From Paenibacillus aurantius (GTDB taxonomy: Bacteria; Bacillota; Bacilli; Paenibacillales; NBRC-103111), in contig NZ_CP130318.1 in the NCBI RefSeq assembly GCF_032268605.1, positions 108,501 through 172,500 of the forward strand: a stretch of 64,000 bases of DNA, read 5' to 3'. The position numbers and the translations under genes were made by a program. Shown here piece after piece: positions 16,661 to 27,538 of the stretch (position 1 is the first letter of the stretch; each line of letters starts with the position of its first letter). A model generated the notes under the pieces. The model did not search any database, was not told the DNA's origin, and was given only the letters and a program-made list of their open reading frames with translations.

Positions 16661-17710
16661 ATGACTCAACCCATTCGCGCGGCTATCGTCGGCTCCACCG
16701 GTTACGGCGGGGTCGAGCTGATCCGGCTTTTGCTGCAGCATCCCCATGTGGACATTACCTCGGTTATCTCGTCTTCGACGCCGGGGGTGCCGATTGCGAA
16801 CGGTTTTCCGCATTTGAACGAAATTGTGACCGACACGCTGGACGCGGTAGACGTTCCGCTTATCCGTAGCAAAGCGGATGTCGTCTTCCTGGCGACCCCG
16901 GCAGGAGTGGCCGCCAACCTGGCTCCGCAGCTGCTGGAAGCCGGGCTGAAGGTCATCGATATTTCGGGTGACTTCCGTCTGAAGTCCGGGGAAGTGTATG
17001 AGAAATGGTATAAACACAAGCCGGCCGCCGATGAATATTTAGCCAAGGCGGTGTATGGACTGGCGGAGGTCTATGGGGAAGAGGTAAAGGGAGTGGACTT
17101 CATCTCCAACCCGGGCTGTTACCCGACGGCTACCCTGCTCGGGCTCGTGCCTGCCGTGAAGGCGGGCTGGATTGACCCGGCGACCATTATCATTGATGCG
17201 AAGTCCGGAGTATCCGGAGCAGGACGCGGGCTCAGCTTGACCAATCATTTTGCGGAAATCAATGAGAATTTCCTGGCGTACAAAGTGAACAAGCACCAGC
17301 ATATCCCGGAGATCGAGCAGGTGCTGAGCCGGGAAGCCGGGCAGGAAGTCATCACGACGTTCACAACGCATCTCGTTCCGATGACCCGCGGCATTCAGAG
17401 CACGATCTATGCCACGGTCAAGGGGAAGCGTTCCGATGAGGATTTCCTCGAGCTCTACCGGGAGTTCTACAAAGGACGCCCCTTTGTGCGGATCCGTCCG
17501 AAAGGCAAGGTTCCAGGCACAAAGGAAGTCTGGGGCTCGAACTACTGCGATATCGGCTTCTCCGTGGATGACCGGACTGGCCGCGTGACGATCGTGTCGG
17601 TCATCGACAATGTGGTGAAGGGAGCGGCCGGGCAGGCTGTTCAGAACCTGAACCTGATGATGGGCTGGGACGAAGCGACGGGGCTTGCGTTCACCCCGGT
17701 TTACCCTTAA
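16661..17710 (+). CDS. argC: N-acetyl-gamma-glutamyl-phosphate reductase
   Basis: Third step of arginine synthesis: NADPH-dependent reduction of N-acetylglutamyl phosphate to the semialdehyde. 349 residues. The N-terminal Rossmann motif is GSTGYGGVELIRLL and the catalytic Cys is C153 in SNPGCYPTA. AGAAGGAGGA precedes the ATG. First gene of a seven-gene operon in pathway order, spacing 24-110 bases. Confidence 0.97.
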   Translation: MTQPIRAAIVGSTGYGGVELIRLLLQHPHVDITSVISSSTPGVPIANGFPHLNEIVTDTLDAVDVPLIRSKADVVFLATPAGVAANLAPQLLEAGLKVIDISGDFRLKSGEVYEKWYKHKPAADEYLAKAVYGLAEVYGEEVKGVDFISNPGCYPTATLLGLVPAVKAGWIDPATIIIDAKSGVSGAGRGLSLTNHFAEINENFLAYKVNKHQHIPEIEQVLSREAGQEVITTFTTHLVPMTRGIQSTIYATVKGKRSDEDFLELYREFYKGRPFVRIRPKGKVPGTKEVWGSNYCDIGFSVDDRTGRVTIVSVIDNVVKGAAGQAVQNLNLMMGWDEATGLAFTPVYP

Positions 17711-17734
17711 TTTGCGAGGATAGGTGGAAGGAAA

Positions 17735-18958
17735 ATGGGAGCTGGATTTCAAGTGGTGGAAGCCGGCGGCGTCACGACGCCAAAAGGCTTCACGGCAGGA
17801 GGCCTTCACTGCGGCCTTAAGAAAACAGAGCGCTACGACCTCGGCGCCATCTGGTGCGAGGTGCCGGCCGCGGCGGCTGGCGTGTATACGCTGAATGCGT
17901 TCCAGGCGGCGCCCCTTAAGGTGACGCGGGAGAGCATCGGGCAGGAAGGCAAGCTGCAGGCGATGCTCGTGAACAGCGGCAACGCCAACGCGTGCACGGG
18001 CCAGCAGGGCGAGGACGACGCGCGGGAGATGCGTTCGGCGATGGCCCGGGCGCTCGGGATCGAGGAGTACCTGGTCGGGGTGACCTCGACCGGCGTCATC
18101 GGCGAGCTGCTGCCGATGGAGAAGGTGCGAAGCGGCATCGCCGCCCTTCCGGAACGGCTGAAGGTGGACGGAAGCGAGGACTTCTGCCAGGCGATCCTGA
18201 CGACCGACCTCGTGCAGAAGATGATCTGCGTCAGCGTGGAGGTAGGCGGGCAGCCCGTTTACATAGCCGGTGCGGCCAAAGGCTCCGGGATGATTCATCC
18301 GAACATGGCGACCATGCTCGGATTCATCACTACGGACGCCAACGTAGCGGGCAGCGATCTGCAGGCGCTTTTGAACGGCGTGACCGATTCCACCTTCAAC
18401 ATGATCACCGTGGACGGCGACACGAGCACGAACGACATGGTCGTCGCCATGGCAAGCGGGCTCGCAGCGGGCGGGGAAGCCCTGGCCCCGGGCCACCCGG
18501 ACTGGGCGGCGTTCGAGGAAGGCTTCCGGCACGTGGGCGAGTATCTCGCGAAGGCGATCGCCCGTGACGGCGAAGGAGCGACGAAGCTGGTCGAGGTGAA
18601 CGTGGACGGTGCACAGTCCGATAAGGCTGCCCGGGCCATTGCCAAAACGGTGGTCGGCTCCTCCCTGGTGAAGTCCGCCTGCTTCGGAGCCGACGCCAAT
18701 TGGGGACGGATCATTGCCGCCGTCGGCCGGGCGGGCGAGCCCGTGAATGTGGACACCGTGGATATCCGGCTCGGCGATATATCCGTTCTGGAGCAGTCGC
18801 GGCCGGTGAAGTTCGATGAGGACGCGGCGCTCGAGTACCTGCGCGGCGACCTCGTGCAGATCTACGTCAGCTTGAACATGGGGGAAGCGCGCGCTACTGC
18901 TTGGGGCTGCGACCTGACCTATGATTATGTCCGCATCAACGCGGCCTACCGGACGTAA
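17735..18958 (+). CDS. argJ: bifunctional ornithine acetyltransferase / N-acetylglutamate synthase
   Basis: Recycles the acetyl group from N-acetylornithine to glutamate, which explains the absence of argE and argA in the operon. 407 residues. The self-cleavage site is KGSGMIHPNMATMLGF with the nucleophile Thr at about residue 193, which yields the alpha and beta chains. GTGGAAGG precedes the ATG. Acetyl-CoA-using (bifunctional) activity is the norm in Bacilli but cannot be proved from sequence. Confidence 0.95.
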   Translation: MGAGFQVVEAGGVTTPKGFTAGGLHCGLKKTERYDLGAIWCEVPAAAAGVYTLNAFQAAPLKVTRESIGQEGKLQAMLVNSGNANACTGQQGEDDAREMRSAMARALGIEEYLVGVTSTGVIGELLPMEKVRSGIAALPERLKVDGSEDFCQAILTTDLVQKMICVSVEVGGQPVYIAGAAKGSGMIHPNMATMLGFITTDANVAGSDLQALLNGVTDSTFNMITVDGDTSTNDMVVAMASGLAAGGEALAPGHPDWAAFEEGFRHVGEYLAKAIARDGEGATKLVEVNVDGAQSDKAARAIAKTVVGSSLVKSACFGADANWGRIIAAVGRAGEPVNVDTVDIRLGDISVLEQSRPVKFDEDAALEYLRGDLVQIYVSLNMGEARATAWGCDLTYDYVRINAAYRT

Positions 18959-18983
18959 GCCTACACAAGAAAGGACCGGACTC

Positions 18984-19775
18984 ATGAGCGATAATTGTTT
19001 TGTCATCAAATGCGGCGGGAGCACCCTGGCGGCTCTGCCGGATTCTTTTTATACGGATATGCGAAGCTTGCAGGAAGAAGGCCTTATCCCGGTCATCGTG
19101 CACGGGGGCGGGCCGGCGATCTCGGATACGCTGAACAAGCTCGGAATCGAGACGGAATTCGTTGGCGGTCTTCGCAAAACGAACGAAGCCGTGCTGGATG
19201 TGGTGGAGATGGTGCTGGCGGGCCGGATCAACAAGGAGATCGTGCGCAAAATTCAGCTTTCCGGAGCAAAAGCGATCGGGCTGTCCGGCGTAGACGGCCA
19301 CCTCATCCAAGCCCGGCCCGTGGCGAATGCCCACGAGGTCGGGCTGGTCGGCGACGTGACGGACGTGAATGCGGCGCTGATCCAAGGGATCGTGGCCATG
19401 GGCTACATGCCGGTCATCGCCCCTATCGGGCTTGGGGCCGACGGCGGACAGAGGTACAACATTAATGCGGATACGGCGGCGGGAGCGGTAGCTTCTCGGC
19501 TCGGCGTCGAGCGGATGATTGTCGTTACGGACGTGCCGGGCATCATGAGAACAGTAGATGGCGTCAAAAAAGTATTACCAAGTGTTACGGTGTATGACAT
19601 TGAAGAAATGATCGGCTCCGGTGAAATTTACGGAGGCATGATCCCGAAGGTCCGGGCGGCGGTCCAATGCATCCAGGGGGATGTAAAGGAAGTCGTTATT
19701 GTGGACGGCTCTGTTCCCGAAGTGCTGAGCCAGGTCCTCAAGGGCGGGGAGATCGGTACTCGTATCATCCGCTGA
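18984..19775 (+). CDS. argB: acetylglutamate kinase
   Basis: Phosphorylates N-acetylglutamate. 263 residues from the ATG at 18984, which follows GAAAGGACC; an upstream in-frame ATG at 18921 would lie deep inside argJ. The amino acid kinase fold is shown by FVIKCGGSTL at the N-terminus, the HGGGP loop near residue 37, and NINADTAAGAVA near 160. It lacks the N-terminal extension of arginine-inhibited hexameric forms, so feedback inhibition is unlikely by family rule (inference). Confidence 0.96.
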   Translation: MSDNCFVIKCGGSTLAALPDSFYTDMRSLQEEGLIPVIVHGGGPAISDTLNKLGIETEFVGGLRKTNEAVLDVVEMVLAGRINKEIVRKIQLSGAKAIGLSGVDGHLIQARPVANAHEVGLVGDVTDVNAALIQGIVAMGYMPVIAPIGLGADGGQRYNINADTAAGAVASRLGVERMIVVTDVPGIMRTVDGVKKVLPSVTVYDIEEMIGSGEIYGGMIPKVRAAVQCIQGDVKEVVIVDGSVPEVLSQVLKGGEIGTRIIR

Positions 19776-19843
19776 TCGTAAGGTAAGGTCAAGCCATTGC
19801 CTTGCCTATCACCATAAATCATTCCAAAAAGGAGCGAAGAACC

Positions 19844-21031
19844 ATGGGAGAGCAGCAAAGCGCCTTGTTCCCGACCTATGCCCGGTACCCCATTACGATC
19901 GTGAAAGGGGAAGGCAGCCGGCTGTGGGATGACAACGGCAAGGAATATTTGGACTTCATGAGCGGCTTGGCGGTGACGAGCCTGGGCCATGCCCCGAAGG
20001 CCATCAAGGAGAAGCTCATCGAGCAGCTGGACCAGCTGTGGCACGTGAGCAATCTGTTTCATATTCCGAATCAGGAAAAGCTGGCGGCTCTCTTGACCGC
20101 GAACAGCTGCCTGGACCGGGCGTTCTTCTGCAGCACGGGCGCGGAGGCCAACGAGGCCGCCATTAAAATCGCCCGCCGCTACAACCAGAAAGTGCTCGGC
20201 CGTGACCGCCATGAAATCATTACGTTCCACCAGTCGTTCCATGGGCGGACGCTCGCTACTCTAACGGCCACCGGGCAGGATAAGGTGAAGGAAGGCTTCC
20301 TTCCGCTGCCTCAAGGGTTCGTGTATGCTCCTTATAACGTTATCGAAGGCTTGGAGTCGTATATCGGCGACAAAACCTGCGCCATCATGCTGGAGATGAT
20401 TCAGGCCGAGGGCGGCGTCATTACGGCCGACCCGGCTTTCGTTCAGGAAGTGGTGCGCCTGTGCCAGAAATACGACCTGCTTCTGATCGTTGATGAGATC
20501 CAGACGGGCATGGGCCGCACCGGCAAGCTGTTTGCCTATGAGCATTACGGTATCGAGCCGGATATCATCACCTTGGCTAAAGCGCTCGGCAGCGGGTTCC
20601 CGATCGGTGCCATGCTGGGCAAGGAGAAGCTGGCGGAAGCCTTCTCGGCGGGAAGCCACGGCTCGACGTTCGGGGGAACCCCGATTGCGACGGCAACGGC
20701 AATCGCCACCGTGGAGACGATTGTGGGCGAAAAGCTCTCCGAGCGTGCCGCGGAGAAGGGCGAGTACCTTTTCGCGAAGCTGACGGAAGCGCTGAAGGGC
20801 AACGATTTCGTGAAGGAAATCCGCGGCAAGGGCCTGATCGTGGGCATTCTATGTGCGGGTCCGGTTGCCGAGCAGATTGCGGACATTCACCGGAACGGCC
20901 TGCTCGTCGTTTCCGCTGGGCCGGATGTGATCCGTCTTCTTCCGAATCTACTCGTGAGCGAGGACGAAATCGACCGGGCGGTCGAAACGATCAGCCGGGT
21001 GCTGGCCGCCAAAGCTCAGACAGCCGTCTAG
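19844..21031 (+). CDS. argD: acetylornithine aminotransferase
   Basis: PLP enzyme that makes N-acetylornithine. 395 residues from the ATG at 19844, preceded by AAAGGAGCG. Class III aminotransferase features: CSTGAEANEAAIKIARRY, LLIVDEIQTGMGRTG, and the PLP lysine K246 in TLAKALGSGFPIGA. Fourth gene of the operon. Confidence 0.96.
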   Translation: MGEQQSALFPTYARYPITIVKGEGSRLWDDNGKEYLDFMSGLAVTSLGHAPKAIKEKLIEQLDQLWHVSNLFHIPNQEKLAALLTANSCLDRAFFCSTGAEANEAAIKIARRYNQKVLGRDRHEIITFHQSFHGRTLATLTATGQDKVKEGFLPLPQGFVYAPYNVIEGLESYIGDKTCAIMLEMIQAEGGVITADPAFVQEVVRLCQKYDLLLIVDEIQTGMGRTGKLFAYEHYGIEPDIITLAKALGSGFPIGAMLGKEKLAEAFSAGSHGSTFGGTPIATATAIATVETIVGEKLSERAAEKGEYLFAKLTEALKGNDFVKEIRGKGLIVGILCAGPVAEQIADIHRNGLLVVSAGPDVIRLLPNLLVSEDEIDRAVETISRVLAAKAQTAV

Positions 21032-21098
21032 CGCCTTTTGCGGCAGCACACCCTTACCTCGACCGTCATTCAAACAAAGAAAGGGGAGATTGACCTCT

Positions 21099-22052
21099 AT
21101 GGAAAGCGTAAAGCCATCACTTGATCTGGACTTGAAGGGCCGGGATTTTATCGGCCTGACCGATTACAGCCCGGAAGAAATCCGTTACTTGATCGATCTT
21201 GCGATCGATTTGAAGAAGAAGCAGAAGAACGGGGAGGTTTACCAGCCCCTTAAAGGAAAAACGCTCGGGATGATCTTCGAGAAGTCGTCGACCCGGACGC
21301 GCGTGTCGTTCGAGGTGGGGATGTACCAGCTCGGCGGCCACGCCTTGTTCCTGAGCCGCAACGACCTGCAGATCGGCCGCGGGGAGCCCATCTCGGATAC
21401 AGCCCAGGTGCTGTCGAGGTACCTCGACGGAATCATGATCCGCACCTTCGCGCACCGCACCGTGATCGACCTCGCCCGCAGCTCCACCGTGCCGGTCATC
21501 AACGGGCTGACGGATTATTCCCATCCGTGCCAGGCACTCGCCGACTATCAGACGGTGCTCGAGCACAAAGGCCGCCTCGAAGGGCTCAAAATCGCCTTCG
21601 TGGGCGACGGCAACAACATGGTTCACTCCTTGATGATCGGAGCGGCCAAGCTCGGCATGCACATGGCGGTCGCTTCGCCGCAAGGGTATTTCCCGAGCAA
21701 CGATGTCATCAAATCGGCCAAGGAGTACTCGGCGCAAACCGGAGGCTCATTTACGCTAACGGAGGACGCGAAGGAAGCGGTGGCCGATGCCGACGTGATC
21801 TACACGGACGTATGGGCCAGCATGGGGCAGGAGGAGGAGCAGAAGATCCGGGAGAAGGCTTTTGCCTCTTTCCAGGTGAACGAAGAGCTCGCCGCCTATG
21901 CGAAGAAGGATTACCTGTTCCTGCACTGCCTGCCCGCCCACCGCGGAGAGGAAGTGAGCGAGGGCGTCATCGACGGCCCGAACTCCATTATTTTTGACCA
22001 GGCCGAGAACCGTCTGCATGCCCAGAAGGCCATCATGGCGGCTTTGATGTAA
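21099..22052 (+). CDS. argF: ornithine carbamoyltransferase
   Basis: Makes citrulline from ornithine and carbamoyl phosphate. 317 residues from the ATG at 21099 (AAAGGGGAG upstream). The carbamoyl-phosphate motif is FEKSSTRTRVSFE and the ornithine/product motif is HCLPAHRGEEVSEG. No carAB lies in this operon, so carbamoyl phosphate must come from elsewhere. The motifs fit an anabolic ArgF; a catabolic ArcB is less likely given the operon. Confidence 0.95.
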   Translation: MESVKPSLDLDLKGRDFIGLTDYSPEEIRYLIDLAIDLKKKQKNGEVYQPLKGKTLGMIFEKSSTRTRVSFEVGMYQLGGHALFLSRNDLQIGRGEPISDTAQVLSRYLDGIMIRTFAHRTVIDLARSSTVPVINGLTDYSHPCQALADYQTVLEHKGRLEGLKIAFVGDGNNMVHSLMIGAAKLGMHMAVASPQGYFPSNDVIKSAKEYSAQTGGSFTLTEDAKEAVADADVIYTDVWASMGQEEEQKIREKAFASFQVNEELAAYAKKDYLFLHCLPAHRGEEVSEGVIDGPNSIIFDQAENRLHAQKAIMAALM

Positions 22053-22085
22053 ACATCCCATAATAAGAGATGGAGTGAAGAACCC

Positions 22086-23336
<1,251 letters not shown>

Positions 23337-23447
23337 CGGCACGAATAGAAGCAAGGAAGCGAAGCAAGGCGCGGGCGGGCTTTTCGGCTGACCAGTCGGG
23401 AGGCCCTCCGGCGTTTTTGTGCGAATAAGGGAAGGAGCGAGAATCGA

Positions 23448-24863
23448 GTGTCTAAACTTTGGGGTGGACGTTTTACGAAGCAAACCGATCAGCTGGTGGA
23501 GGAGTATACCGCCTCGATCCTGTTCGACAAAGAGCTCGCCGAAGAGGATATCCAAGGAAGCCTGGCTCATGTCACCATGCTCGGCAAATGCGGCATTCTG
23601 CCGGCGGAGGACGTCGAGAAGATCAAGGACGGCCTCTTGAAGGTACAGGGCATCATCCGCCGCGGGGAAATGGAATTCTCCGTCAGCAACGAAGATATTC
23701 ATATGAATATCGAGAAAGCGCTGCTGGATGAGATCGGTCCGGTCGGAGGCAAGCTCCATACGGGACGCAGCCGCAACGACCAGGTGGCGACGGACATGCA
23801 CCTCTACCTGCGCAAGCGGGTCGTGGAGTTCGTCGGCTTCCTGCAGAAGCTTCAGGAAGCGCTGCTGACGCAGGCGGCGAACAACCTCGACACGATCGTG
23901 CCGGGCTACACGCACCTGCAGCGGGCGCAGCCGATTCTGTTCGCCCACCACCTGATGGCGTACGTCTCCATGTTCCAGCGCGACATCGAGCGCCTGCAGG
24001 ACAGCTACAAGCGCATCAACGTGCTGCCGCTCGGCGCCGGAGCGCTGGCCGGTACCACCTTCCCGATCGACCGCCATTTTGTGGCGGAGCAGCTCGGGTT
24101 CGACCGGCCGTACGAGAACAGCCTTGACGCGGTCAGCGACCGGGACTTCATCCTGGAGTTCCTCTCGAACGCCTCGATGATCATGATGCACCTGTCGCGC
24201 TTCTGCGAGGAGCTGGTGCTCTGGTCGAGCACGGAGTTCACCTTCGTCGAGCTCGACGACGCCTTCTGCACGGGAAGCAGCATCATGCCTCAGAAGAAGA
24301 ACCCCGATGTGGCGGAGCTTGTCCGCGGCAAGACGGGGCGGGTCTACGGCAACCTGATGGGGCTCCTGACGGTGCTGAAGTCGCTTCCGCTGGCCTACAA
24401 CAAGGACATGCAGGAAGACAAGGAAGGCATGTTCGACACCGTGAAGACGCTGCAGGGCGCCCTTCAGCTGTTCGCCCCGATGGTGGCGACCATGAAGGTG
24501 AACAAGGAGCGGATGCGTCAGGCGGTGAACCAGGATTTCTCCAACGCCACCGACATCGCCGACTACCTTGTGAACAAGGGACTGCCGTTCCGCCAGGCAC
24601 ACGAGGTCATCGGCAAAACGGTGCTGTACTGCATCCAGAACGGCAAGTACCTGCTCGACCTGAGCCTTGAGGAGTTCCGCCAGTTCTCCGAACTGTTCGG
24701 GGACGACATCTATGCCGTGCTCCAGCCGGAGCAGGTCGTGAACGCCCGTAACGTCTACGGCGGAACGAATGCCGGCCAAGTTCAGGGAGCCATTGACCGG
24801 GCCCACGGGGAGCTGGAGAAAACGTCCGCTTGGGTCGAAGAATATTTACAGAAGAGCAAGTAG
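23448..24863 (+). CDS. argH: argininosuccinate lyase
   Basis: Splits argininosuccinate into arginine and fumarate. 471 residues, GTG start with AAGGAG 10 bases upstream. Fumarase/aspartase superfamily signature [12 protein letters not shown] is near residue 285, and [16 protein letters not shown] near 105. Last gene of the operon, followed by a strong terminator. Confidence 0.97.
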   Translation: MSKLWGGRFTKQTDQLVEEYTASILFDKELAEEDIQGSLAHVTMLGKCGILPAEDVEKIKDGLLKVQGIIRRGEMEFSVSNEDIHMNIEKALLDEIGPVGGKLHTGRSRNDQVATDMHLYLRKRVVEFVGFLQKLQEALLTQAANNLDTIVPGYTHLQRAQPILFAHHLMAYVSMFQRDIERLQDSYKRINVLPLGAGALAGTTFPIDRHFVAEQLGFDRPYENSLDAVSDRDFILEFLSNASMIMMHLSRFCEELVLWSSTEFTFVELDDAFCTGSSIMPQKKNPDVAELVRGKTGRVYGNLMGLLTVLKSLPLAYNKDMQEDKEGMFDTVKTLQGALQLFAPMVATMKVNKERMRQAVNQDFSNATDIADYLVNKGLPFRQAHEVIGKTVLYCIQNGKYLLDLSLEEFRQFSELFGDDIYAVLQPEQVVNARNVYGGTNAGQVQGAIDRAHGELEKTSAWVEEYLQKSK

Positions 24864-24873
24864 GGACGAACAA

Positions 24874-24907
24874 AAACCCTTCCCAGGCAACAAGCGGGGA
24901 AGGGTTT
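24874..24907 (+). terminator. terminator of the arg operon
   Basis: AAACCCTTCCC (24874-24884) pairs with GGGAAGGGTTT (24897-24907), perfect 11-base stem, followed by GCTATTTTC. The A-run on the left also suits the convergent DUF4097 transcript. Confidence 0.85.
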
Positions 24908-24921
24908 GCTATTTTCAGACA

Positions 24922-24937
24922 TTTTTCACGTGGAACA
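24922..24937 (+). promoter_or_regulatory. parS-like centromere site
   Basis: TTTTTCACGTGGAACA matches the parS form TGTTTCACGTGGAACA at 15 of 16 positions, including the whole CACGTG core and right arm. This is the ParB/Spo0J nucleation site that loads SMC near the origin. It lies in a 249-base gap between convergent genes. A half-site TGTTCCACG follows in inverse orientation at 24954-24962. Confidence 0.75.
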
Positions 24938-25112
24938 AATGACTGAACGGATCTGTTCCACGCCGACGGCAAGACACCAGGCAAGCCCGAAGTCCCGCTC
25001 CAGGCCCGGCCGGCCGCTTCCAGCACCTTATTCCCAAATCCAGTTCTGCTTTCCTTGCGATTCTCATGCGCCTACAGAGGCTTTCCCGCCAAACAAGTGA
25101 CCGCATAAGCCA

Positions 25113-26054
25113 TTAGCGCCCCGTCGTCAACGTGATGCTTCCGGTGCTGCTTTCAGCCTTTACCAACGGGCCGCTTCCACCTGTGCTGCGAAGCTCGTGC
25201 TTATCCCGTACGGCGTAAGTCAGACCTGGCACGTCGGCGGATACCCGCCCCGTATCGGTGCGGAAATCGACGCGGACGTCACCGCTTTGTGCCGCTTGAA
25301 TCCGGATGCTTCCCGTATCCGTCTCCGCTTGGACGGGCTGGAGCAGCTGCGGAACCGTCACCTCGATGCTTCCGGTACTGCTCTCCACCTTCAGAGCCCC
25401 CTCGATTTGGGTAAGGCGGATGCTTCCGGTATCGGTCGCAGCCGTGACACCGCCGCCGCGGATGTCAGACAAGGTGAGGCTTCCCGTTGAGCTCTCCGCC
25501 GACAGCTGGCCGGCATCGGCGTTCTTCAGCGCAATGGCTCCCGTATCTGTCTCCAGGGAGAGGCTTTTGGCCTGAAGGCCTTCGGCCGTCAGACGGCCGG
25601 TGTTGGTCCGGAAGGAAACGGAATCGTACAGCTTGGCGGGCACCGCGACCTCCAGACGGGCGGCTTCCCTTGTCCCGGAAGCGAGGAGGGTCAGAAGCTG
25701 GTTAATGTCGATGCCGATCTGGAACTTCTTCTGCGTACGGACCGAAACGGACAAGGCATTACCGCTCAACTCGCCTTCCGTTTGCAATTCCTTCTTGTCG
25801 GAGGAGCTGATCCGGCCGTAGTAGCGGACGCGGAACTGGTTATCCGGAGACGGGGTAACGGTGATGTCGGAAATATCCGTCGTCACGGAGACCCGCTGGA
25901 CGTCAGCGGAATCGAACGTTTTCTCCCAATTGACTTCTTCCATGGACCCGACGGTCCGGCTGTTCATTAACGTATAGCCTACTCCGGCGGTCCCCGCCAG
26001 GAAGGAGAGAAGGGCAAGCCCTGCGATGAATTTGGTTCCCCATTTCATGATCAT
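25113..26054 (-). CDS. DUF4097 family beta-repeat surface protein
   Basis: 313 residues with one N-terminal membrane segment (about 6-28, uncleaved anchor or signal), then an extracellular parallel-beta repeat domain of the DUF4097 type. At least five units alternate the motifs T-D-T-G-[SA]-I and S-S-T-G-S-[LI] about every 20-25 residues from 165 to the C-terminus (ending SSTGSITLTTGR). The role in the family is unknown; it is often paired with DUF1700 and implicated in envelope stress. The ATG at 26054 overlaps the stop of the DUF1700 gene by 4 bases, so the two are translationally coupled. An ATG two codons downstream is equally possible. Confidence 0.82.
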   Translation of the reverse strand: MIMKWGTKFIAGLALLSFLAGTAGVGYTLMNSRTVGSMEEVNWEKTFDSADVQRVSVTTDISDITVTPSPDNQFRVRYYGRISSSDKKELQTEGELSGNALSVSVRTQKKFQIGIDINQLLTLLASGTREAARLEVAVPAKLYDSVSFRTNTGRLTAEGLQAKSLSLETDTGAIALKNADAGQLSAESSTGSLTLSDIRGGGVTAATDTGSIRLTQIEGALKVESSTGSIEVTVPQLLQPVQAETDTGSIRIQAAQSGDVRVDFRTDTGRVSADVPGLTYAVRDKHELRSTGGSGPLVKAESSTGSITLTTGR

Positions 26055-26650
26055 TTCCCCCTAATGAGCCGGATGTTGAGGGTGAAGTACTTCTTGACGG
26101 CCCAAACGTACGCCCGGACGACACGGATCAGTGCAAGGCAGAGAAGGACGCCGAGCCCCCCGAGCATCAGGCTTCCGAAGATCTCCAGCTGAAGCGCAGG
26201 CAGACTGTCCGGAATCCCCGACCCCATCACGATCCAAAGCGGGCTGGTGGCAAGGACGAGAGACACGATGCAGAAGGCGAACAAGACGGCGCTGACCGCA
26301 GCAAACGGGCCCAGCACGAACACCAGATTGAAGAAGGAGAGGGCGATTAGAGCGACGGTTCCCCGAATGCCCGCTTGCCAGGCCGGATCGCCGCCTCCGG
26401 AGGAGGGCTGGCGGTAGCTGGGAAAAGTCTCCTTCCCCCGGGTGGAAGGATATGTCTGGACGGGCAGGGTGGGTTCCGTAGTATAATGAGGGCCGTGTCC
26501 CAAAGACCGGGCGATCTCCTGCTCGCTTTTGCCATTCTCCGCCGCTTTCACGAACAAGTCCTCGTATATCGCCATGATGTTCCGCCGTTCCGATTCGGGC
26601 AACCCCCGCAATTTCTCCTCCAGGTTATGGAAAAATTCCGCCTTGGTCAT
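26051..26650 (-). CDS. DUF1700 (HAAS-type) membrane protein
   Basis: 199 residues. An N-terminal helical segment (MTKAEFFHNLEEKLRGLP...IMAIYEDLF) typical of HAAS/DUF1700 proteins is followed by a proline-rich linker (about 65-90) and three to four membrane segments (95-185). AAGGGG lies 6 bases upstream. In other Firmicutes these proteins follow a PadR-like regulator; none is present here, though an inverted repeat lies in the promoter region. Confidence 0.8.
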   Translation of the reverse strand: MTKAEFFHNLEEKLRGLPESERRNIMAIYEDLFVKAAENGKSEQEIARSLGHGPHYTTEPTLPVQTYPSTRGKETFPSYRQPSSGGGDPAWQAGIRGTVALIALSFFNLVFVLGPFAAVSAVLFAFCIVSLVLATSPLWIVMGSGIPDSLPALQLEIFGSLMLGGLGVLLCLALIRVVRAYVWAVKKYFTLNIRLIRGK

Positions 26651-26713
26651 TCGATCCCCTTCTTTCTTGCAGCTGTTACCCTAAAGATACTCCAATAAAG
26701 TCATAAGCACATA

Positions 26714-26732
26714 GTCACCGCAGTCATGTGAC
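26714..26732. promoter_or_regulatory. inverted repeat in divergent DUF1700 / ftsE region
   Basis: GTCAC (26714-26718) and GTGAC (26728-26732) separated by 9 bases, inside a 200-base divergent intergenic gap. Possible operator; no regulator assigned. Confidence 0.35.
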
Positions 26733-26808
26733 GGTCATAACGTTGCTTTTGTAAACATTGTGTGAATAGCGCGAAAATTAGCGGGAGCCTGAGAGGAATT
26801 TTAAAGGA

Positions 26809-26818
26809 TTTGTCGAAG
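26809..26818 (+). promoter_or_regulatory. putative Spo0A box upstream of ftsE
   Basis: TTTGTCGAA (26809-26817) is a perfect 0A-box core, 34 bases before the ftsE start. In B. subtilis FtsEX affects timely entry into sporulation, so a Spo0A link is plausible but inferred. Confidence 0.4.
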
Positions 26819-26851
26819 TTTAATAGGCTATCTAAAACAGGATGTGATATG

Positions 26852-27538
26852 ATGATAGAAATGCAGGACGTTTGGAAAACTTATCCTAACGGGCACGAAG
26901 CCATCCGCGGCATCAGCCTGAGGGTTAACCCTAACGAGTTTGTCTATGTCGTCGGCCCGTCCGGCGCCGGTAAATCTACTTTTATGAAAATGATATACAG
27001 GGAAGAGAAGCCGACGAAGGGAACGATTTTTGTCAACGGGTTCAACTTGGCCAAGCTCAAGCCCCGCAAAATTCCCTACGTCAGGAGAAACATCGGGGTT
27101 ATCTTCCAAGATTACCGGCTCCTTCCCAAAATGACGGTGACGGAGAATGTCGCTTTTGCCATGGAAGTGATCGAAGCGCCGAAGAAGCTCATCAAGAAAC
27201 GCACCCAAGAGGTACTGGAGCTCGTCAAGCTGCAGGACAAAGCGGTAGCGCTTCCGACCCAGCTTTCCGGCGGGGAGCAGCAGCGCGTGGCTATTGCCCG
27301 GGCAATAGTCAACAATCCTTCCGTCATTATCGCCGATGAACCGACAGGAAATCTTGATCCTGAAACATCTTGGGGAATCATGAAGCTGCTGGAGGAAATC
27401 AATTTCAGGGGAACGACCATTATTATGGCGACTCATAACAAAGAAATCGTGAATACCCTCCGCCGCCGGGTGATTGCCATTGAGAAGGGCGAAATTGCGC
27501 GCGATGAGGTGAGAGGGGAATACGGGTATGAAGATTAG
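26852..27538 (+). CDS. ftsE: cell division ATP-binding protein FtsE
   Basis: ATPase of the FtsEX complex, which does not transport but activates a cell-wall hydrolase across the membrane. 228 residues from the ATG at 26852 ([14 protein letters not shown], the usual FtsE start); the ATG one codon upstream is an alternative. Walker A is GPSGAGKST, the signature is [14 protein letters not shown], and Walker B is [14 protein letters not shown]. The end overlaps ftsX by 11 bases. Confidence 0.95.
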   Translation: MIEMQDVWKTYPNGHEAIRGISLRVNPNEFVYVVGPSGAGKSTFMKMIYREEKPTKGTIFVNGFNLAKLKPRKIPYVRRNIGVIFQDYRLLPKMTVTENVAFAMEVIEAPKKLIKKRTQEVLELVKLQDKAVALPTQLSGGEQQRVAIARAIVNNPSVIIADEPTGNLDPETSWGIMKLLEEINFRGTTIIMATHNKEIVNTLRRRVIAIEKGEIARDEVRGEYGYED

